Assembly: GCF_009863025.1 (NCBI RefSeq)
Contig: NZ_WWIR01000082.1
Location: 1 to 45,028, forward strand
From: Streptomyces sp. SID4985
GTDB lineage: Bacteria; Actinomycetota; Actinomycetes; Streptomycetales; Streptomycetaceae
Reading direction: 5' to 3'
DNA: 45,028 nt
Shown here: positions 42,295 through 45,028 of the stretch, one piece after another
How positions within the stretch are numbered: position 1 is the first letter of the stretch
How the letters are laid out: every line of letters begins with the position of its first letter
Made by a program: the position numbers and the translations under genes
Notes under the pieces: generated by a model
Seen by the model: the letters and a program-made list of their open reading frames with translations, nothing else
Told to the model about the DNA's origin: nothing
Databases searched by the model: none

Positions 42295-42771
42295 ATGAAC
42301 ATACGCCGCGTCCGCTTCGACCACCCCGACGCCGTGAAGCTCAACGACGAGGTCCAGGCCGAGTACCACGTGCGCTACGGCGACGGCGGCGACGCCACCG
42401 TGCTGGACGTCACCGACTTCGACCCGCCCCGGGGCGTCTACCTGATCGCCTACGACGAGCGCGACCGCCCGGTCGCCACCGGCGGCTGGCGCGCCCAGGA
42501 CACCAACGGCGAGGGCAACGAGGACGGCGACGCCGAGCTGAAGCGCATGTTCGTCGTCGAGGAGATGCGCGGCCGGGGCGTGGCCCGCCTGATGCTCGCG
42601 GCCCTGGAGGACGACGCCCGCGCCGCAGGCCGCCTCCGCATGGTCCTGGAGACCGGCACCCGCCAGCCGGAGGCCATCGGTCTGTACACCTCCAGCGGCT
42701 ACACCCCGTGCGCCAAGTTCGGCTTCTACCGGGAGTACGAGAGCAGCCGCTGCTTCGCCAAGGGGCTGTGA
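42295..42771 (+). CDS. GNAT family N-acetyltransferase
   Basis: 158 aa. The acetyl-CoA loop is 'EEMRGRGVARLMLAALEDDA' (R-G-x-G). Upstream strands include 'VYLIAYDERDRPVATGGWRA' and 'AELKRMFV', and the family tail is 'RQPEAIGLYTSSGYTPCAKF'. It transfers an acetyl group from acetyl-CoA to an amine, with no substrate evident. It stands between divergent exoIII and convergent DUF1963 genes. A GNAT next to exoIII has no known functional link. Confidence 0.9.
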   Translation: MNIRRVRFDHPDAVKLNDEVQAEYHVRYGDGGDATVLDVTDFDPPRGVYLIAYDERDRPVATGGWRAQDTNGEGNEDGDAELKRMFVVEEMRGRGVARLMLAALEDDARAAGRLRMVLETGTRQPEAIGLYTSSGYTPCAKFGFYREYESSRCFAKGL

Positions 42772-42781
42772 ACGGGCGGCG

Positions 42782-42819
42782 GTCTCAGGGGTTCCAGTAG
42801 GTCTCAGGGGTTCCAGTAG
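42782..42819. repeat. exact 19-bp tandem duplication spanning the DUF1963 stop
   Basis: GTCTCAGGGGTTCCAGTAG is present twice in immediate succession (42782-42800, 42801-42819). On the minus strand each copy can encode Y-W-N-P-stop. The second copy met by the ribosome is out of frame by one base and lies beyond the true stop. Confidence 0.85.
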
Positions 42820-43658
42820 ACCGTCGTGAACACCCGCTCGAAGCGCCGGGCGACCAGATCCGCGCGCTGGATCGCCCAGTGCACGGTGGCGCCCTCCCGC
42901 CCCTCGATCCCGGGGCTCCAGTCGGCGAGCAGCACCCAGTCGGAGACGTCGCCGGACACCGGGCCGTCCCACCTGCCCGCCTCCGCCTCCTGCCGCGCGC
43001 AGGAGACGGCACCGGCGAGCGGATCGGTGTAGACGGCCTCCTCCGAGGCGTACCCGCCGAGCTGGAGCGGCCCCCGATGGACGATCTCCCCCTCGACGTC
43101 GTCCCAGACCTCCACCAGCTCCTCGGCGCGCGGATGTCCGGGCAGCGGCTCGCTCCAGGGCGCCTCGGGGAGGTCGACCGCGCGGTGGTACGGCAGCGAC
43201 ACATCGGCCGTCACCCGCATCGGCCCCTGCGGAAACCTCCCGAACAGCTCGCGGTACTCCTCGACATCGGCCAGCGCCCAGCCGTACCGGTCCCGCTCCT
43301 CCACGGCCGTCCCCGCCGGGACGTACACCACGCTCCCCATGTTCGCGCAGTCCCCGTCGTCCTCGGGCACGGCGAACAGCAGCAGTTGGCCGTCGGGCGG
43401 CAGCGGAAGATCGGTCACCCCGTCGGGCAGCGCCGCGAGATCGATGCTCCCGACGAAGGGATGCACGGGGTCCGCGACCCCGCCCGGCAGCGACAGCGGC
43501 CCCCCGAACCGCCCCACCACCTCCCCGTCCCCGCCCTGCCCCAACGTCGCACAGGGCCGCGCGAGCCCGAGCCACCGCTCCACGTCCTCGCCGGGTATCC
43601 CCCGGGCGATCGCCTTGCCACGAAAGGGACTTAACCGGTCCCGCAGTTCAGGAGTCAT
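42804..43658 (-). CDS. DUF1963 (YwqG-like) family protein
   Basis: 284 aa. Features of the family are 'RFGGPLSLPGGVADP' near the N-terminus, 'HPFVGSIDLAALPDG', 'GQLLLFAVPEDDGDCANMGS', 'LQLGGYASEEAV' and 'WVLLADWSP'. DUF1963 proteins are cytosolic, of unknown biochemical role, and often linked to polymorphic-toxin or general cell contexts. Here no toxin is adjacent. The ATG at 43658 has no Shine-Dalgarno; TACGGT ends 6 nt before it, so it is probably leaderless. The C-terminal YWNP-stop was duplicated just past the gene. Confidence 0.85.
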   Translation of the reverse strand: MTPELRDRLSPFRGKAIARGIPGEDVERWLGLARPCATLGQGGDGEVVGRFGGPLSLPGGVADPVHPFVGSIDLAALPDGVTDLPLPPDGQLLLFAVPEDDGDCANMGSVVYVPAGTAVEERDRYGWALADVEEYRELFGRFPQGPMRVTADVSLPYHRAVDLPEAPWSEPLPGHPRAEELVEVWDDVEGEIVHRGPLQLGGYASEEAVYTDPLAGAVSCARQEAEAGRWDGPVSGDVSDWVLLADWSPGIEGREGATVHWAIQRADLVARRFERVFTTVYWNP

Positions 43659-43664
43659 GGGGGA

Positions 43665-43670
43665 ACCGTA
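43665..43670 (-). promoter_or_regulatory. putative -10 element of leaderless DUF1963 gene
   Basis: TACGGT, then six bases (TCCCCC), then the ATG at 43658. Confidence 0.4.
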
Positions 43671-43714
43671 GGGGGAGGGTCTGACAGCGGGCCCGGGGTC
43701 GAGAGGCGCTCGCT

Positions 43715-44114
43715 TCACAACTTCCCGCCAGGGACGCCGTGTTCACGGCCGCACGCGGTGAGCGCGAGGACTCCCCGGCCCGCGATGCGGGTGTGCGGTC
43801 CCAGCGCCGCGGGGTCGACCGAGAGCCGCGCCCAGGACGGGGCTGACGAAGGCCCGGGAGCAGCGGGCGTGCGGCCTGCGGTCCCAGACGTGCTGGTCGC
43901 GCTTCCATGCCTCCGCGCCCGCTCGCAGCGTGACCGGCTCGGGCTCGGCGAGGCCGAACGCCTCCAGCACCGCGTCCTGGTCGCCGGTCGGCACCGCGTA
44001 CCAGCTGCCGCACAGATGCATACCGTCCGGCACCTCGGCCGGGAGTGTGATCGGCGTCACGCCGGACACCTTGGGCGGGCCCACCGACAACGGCGCGGCT
44101 CCGAAGTGCCCCAC
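43715..44114 (-). pseudogene. probable internally deleted protein gene of unknown function
   Basis: From a GTG at 44114, about 90 residues read sensibly: 'ITLPAEVPDGMHLCGSWYAV', 'VLEAFGLAEPEPVTLRAGAE' and 'AWKRDQHVWD', up to 'CSRAFVSPVLG'. The frame then turns into Arg/Pro-rich nonsense and stops at 43743. In another frame, from about 43845 to a stop at 43715, comes 'ARLSVDPAALGPHTRIAGRG' followed by 'VLALTACGREHGVPGGKL', which looks like a true C-terminus. I recall Streptomyces proteins of about 250 residues carrying both ends, which implies loss of the middle plus a frameshift at the join. Function unknown. Confidence 0.5.
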
Positions 44115-44120
44115 AACGTG

Positions 44121-44158
44121 TCAGAGCCCCAGTCGGATTTCTCCGACTGGGGCTCTGA
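44121..44158 (-). terminator. 17-bp hairpin after tRNA-Ala
   Basis: Perfect 17-bp arms (44121-44137, 44142-44158; AGAGCCCCAGTCGGA core). On the transcribed minus strand the loop is GAAA, a stable GNRA tetraloop. It starts 8 bp after the tRNA 3' end. Confidence 0.85.
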
Positions 44159-44165
44159 GCTGCGG

Positions 44166-44239
44166 TGGACCTGTGGGGATTTGAACCCCAGACCCCCTCG
44201 ATGCGAACGAGGTGCGCTACCAGACTGCGCCACAGGCCC
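44166..44239 (-). tRNA. tRNA-Ala, anticodon CGC
   Basis: 74 nt with a complete cloverleaf. Acceptor GGGCCTG pairs with CAGGTCC and includes the G3-U70 wobble that identifies alanine tRNAs; A73 is the discriminator. The anticodon stem is CCTCG/CGAGG around the loop TTCGCAT, so the anticodon is CGC and it reads GCG, a frequent codon in this GC-rich genome. The T arm is GGGGTTCAAATCCCC. The 3' CCA is not encoded. Confidence 0.95.
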
Positions 44240-44253
44240 TTGCAACGAGTGAA

Positions 44254-44283
44254 ACTCTAGCATCCCGATCCGGGTGCTCGGAA
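44254..44283 (-). promoter_or_regulatory. promoter of tRNA-Ala
   Basis: TAGAGT (-10, 44259-44254), with TTCCGA as a weak -35 (44283-44278) 18 bp upstream. The predicted start near 44247 leaves an 8-nt 5' leader before the tRNA. Confidence 0.5.
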
Positions 44284-44312
44284 ATCCGCTCCCGGACTGG
44301 TCAGGGCGGGGG

Positions 44313-45028
44313 TCACTCGTTGGCGGCGCGGGGGCGGCCGTCGGTCTCGTACTGGTCGAAGAGGGGGGTGCGGCCGCGCTCGCGGGAGCGGCGGGCGGAG
44401 GCGGCGCGGCGGGCGGCGTCGCGGGTGTCCTCGGCGCGGGGCTCCGGGACCTCCTCCGGCTCCGTCTCGTGCTCCGACACGACCGGTCCCGAGCGGGCGG
44501 AGCTCCAGGTGTCCGGGGCGCCGAGGTCGACGTCGGGGGTGGCGCGCGGGGCGACCGGAGCGGTGACGTAGGTGGGCAGCGGGACCGGGACCGGCTCCCA
44601 GCTGTCGCCGTGGCCGGGCGGCCGCGTGCGCTCGCGCTGCTGGTCGACCCACTCGGCGTGGTCGGTCTGCTCGACGAGGGCGCGGCGGTCGGCGGCGAGC
44701 GCGGCGGACAGGGCGGGATCGGTCTTCGGCTCTGATGCCTCCTCCGGTTCGTCGGCGACGGCGCCCGCGTCGGCCGCCAGACGGCGGCGCGACCGGGGCG
44801 CGCTCTCGCGCAGCCTGCGGGCGGCGTCCTCGGCGCGGCGGCGGTCCATCTGGTAGGCGAAGCGGCGCCGTTCCTGGGTGCGCAGATAGCCGATGTAGCC
44901 GCTGAGCAGGAGGGCGGGCACGGCGGGCACCCACAGGAAGGCGAGCCCGCCGACGGCGGCGACGATCGCGCCGCAGGTGAAGCCGAGGAAGAGCAGGACG
45001 GTGGTACGCCTGCGCCGCGCGAGCACCT
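44313..45028 (-). CDS. sepX: SepX/GlpR membrane protein (N-terminus beyond window)
   Basis: At least 238 residues are in the window; the frame is open at the edge. Two adjacent membrane helices are visible near the start, 'TTVLLFLGFTCGAIVAAVGG' and 'LAFLWVPAVPALLLSGYIGY', followed by 'LRTQERRRFAYQMDRRRAED' and a long, charged, disordered tail. This matches the gephyrin-like molybdotransferase receptor GlpR, called SepX in Streptomyces, a divisome-associated protein needed for cross-walls and sporulation septation. An upstream helix is probably lost at the edge. A galU-glp gene neighbourhood would be expected beyond 45028. Confidence 0.8.
   Translation of the reverse strand, partial: VLARRRRTTVLLFLGFTCGAIVAAVGGLAFLWVPAVPALLLSGYIGYLRTQERRRFAYQMDRRRAEDAARRLRESAPRSRRRLAADAGAVADEPEEASEPKTDPALSAALAADRRALVEQTDHAEWVDQQRERTRPPGHGDSWEPVPVPLPTYVTAPVAPRATPDVDLGAPDTWSSARSGPVVSEHETEPEEVPEPRAEDTRDAARRAASARRSRERGRTPLFDQYETDGRPRAANE

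Noticed and set aside
43648..44013. 121-residue minus-strand frame near the tRNA
   Set aside because: It is a third frame over the pseudogene, Arg-rich, and does not match either recognisable end.
44057..44263. Open frame across tRNA-Ala and its terminator (reads VAQSGSAPRSHRGGLGFKSPQ)
   Set aside because: This is the translated sequence of a tRNA gene, a well-known false ORF; the cloverleaf explains the region.

Overview
The window is chromosomal DNA of a Streptomyces-type actinomycete. The GC content is very high, genes run on both strands with GTG starts and TGA stops, and an SsgA-like sporulation protein is present. Gene order around ispE-ksgA-rpfB-tatD, the tandem penicillin-binding proteins, ssgE and the ECF metal transporter follows the conserved Streptomyces core order as I recall it. 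It is mostly core chromosome with a few accessory patches. I see no phage, IS element or CRISPR array.

Layout. 1-3950 (minus): two Pro-rich proteins, one cut by the window edge and one a membrane-anchored PQQ-type beta-propeller, then an Uup-like ABC-F ATPase. 4109-4702: a Uma2-type nuclease-fold protein. 4708-9399 (minus): ispE-ksgA (overlapping), rpfB, tatD and a zinc-ribbon protein. 9639-12347: rsmI divergent from the protein mannosyltransferase pmt. 12426-12747: remnant of an hchA-like gene, followed by about 600 bp without a gene. 13374-16773: two tandem MecA_N-type penicillin-binding proteins. 16812-17165 (minus): ssgE. 17330-19902: an ECF transporter (MN fusion, Q, O) with a Nur-box-like operator and an apparently leaderless start. 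20030-21739: ohr and a family VIII-type serine hydrolase. 21818-24332 (minus): DUF1876, a beta-hydroxyacid dehydrogenase and a TetX-like flavoprotein. 24462-26832: an accessory-looking module (XRE-TPR regulator plus a duplicated-motif small protein, divergent from two coupled small Cys-containing proteins). 26868-30822 (minus): a DMT transporter and a tetR-mmpL pair. 31084-34395: a tricorn-type protease. 34572-36755: helR, preceded by a rifamycin-associated element (RAE). 36827-37081 (minus): CsbD/LEA-like protein. 37171-40576 (minus): overlapping Baeyer-Villiger monooxygenase, alpha/beta hydrolase and SDR genes, divergent from a merR. 41421-43658: exoIII, a GNAT and a DUF1963 protein. 43715-45028 (minus): a probable internally deleted pseudogene, tRNA-Ala(CGC) and the 3' part of sepX/glpR.

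Genes that appear to work together: rpfB, pmt, the two PBPs and ssgE all act on cell wall, secretion or sporulation. The ECF genes form one metal (probably nickel) importer. The BVMO-hydrolase-SDR trio reads as a ketone-to-ester-to-alcohol-to-carbonyl catabolic route. RAE-helR is a rifamycin-inducible RNA polymerase protection unit. tetR-mmpL is a self-regulated exporter locus.

The most notable signals are the Nur box with leaderless nikM, the RAE in front of helR, the translationally coupled BVMO cassette, a set of seven start codons placed 6-7 nt after a TANNNT -10 hexamer with no Shine-Dalgarno, two pseudogenes with internal deletions, and two 19-20 bp tandem duplications at stop codons. 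No search was run; family names rest on motifs and remembered family features.
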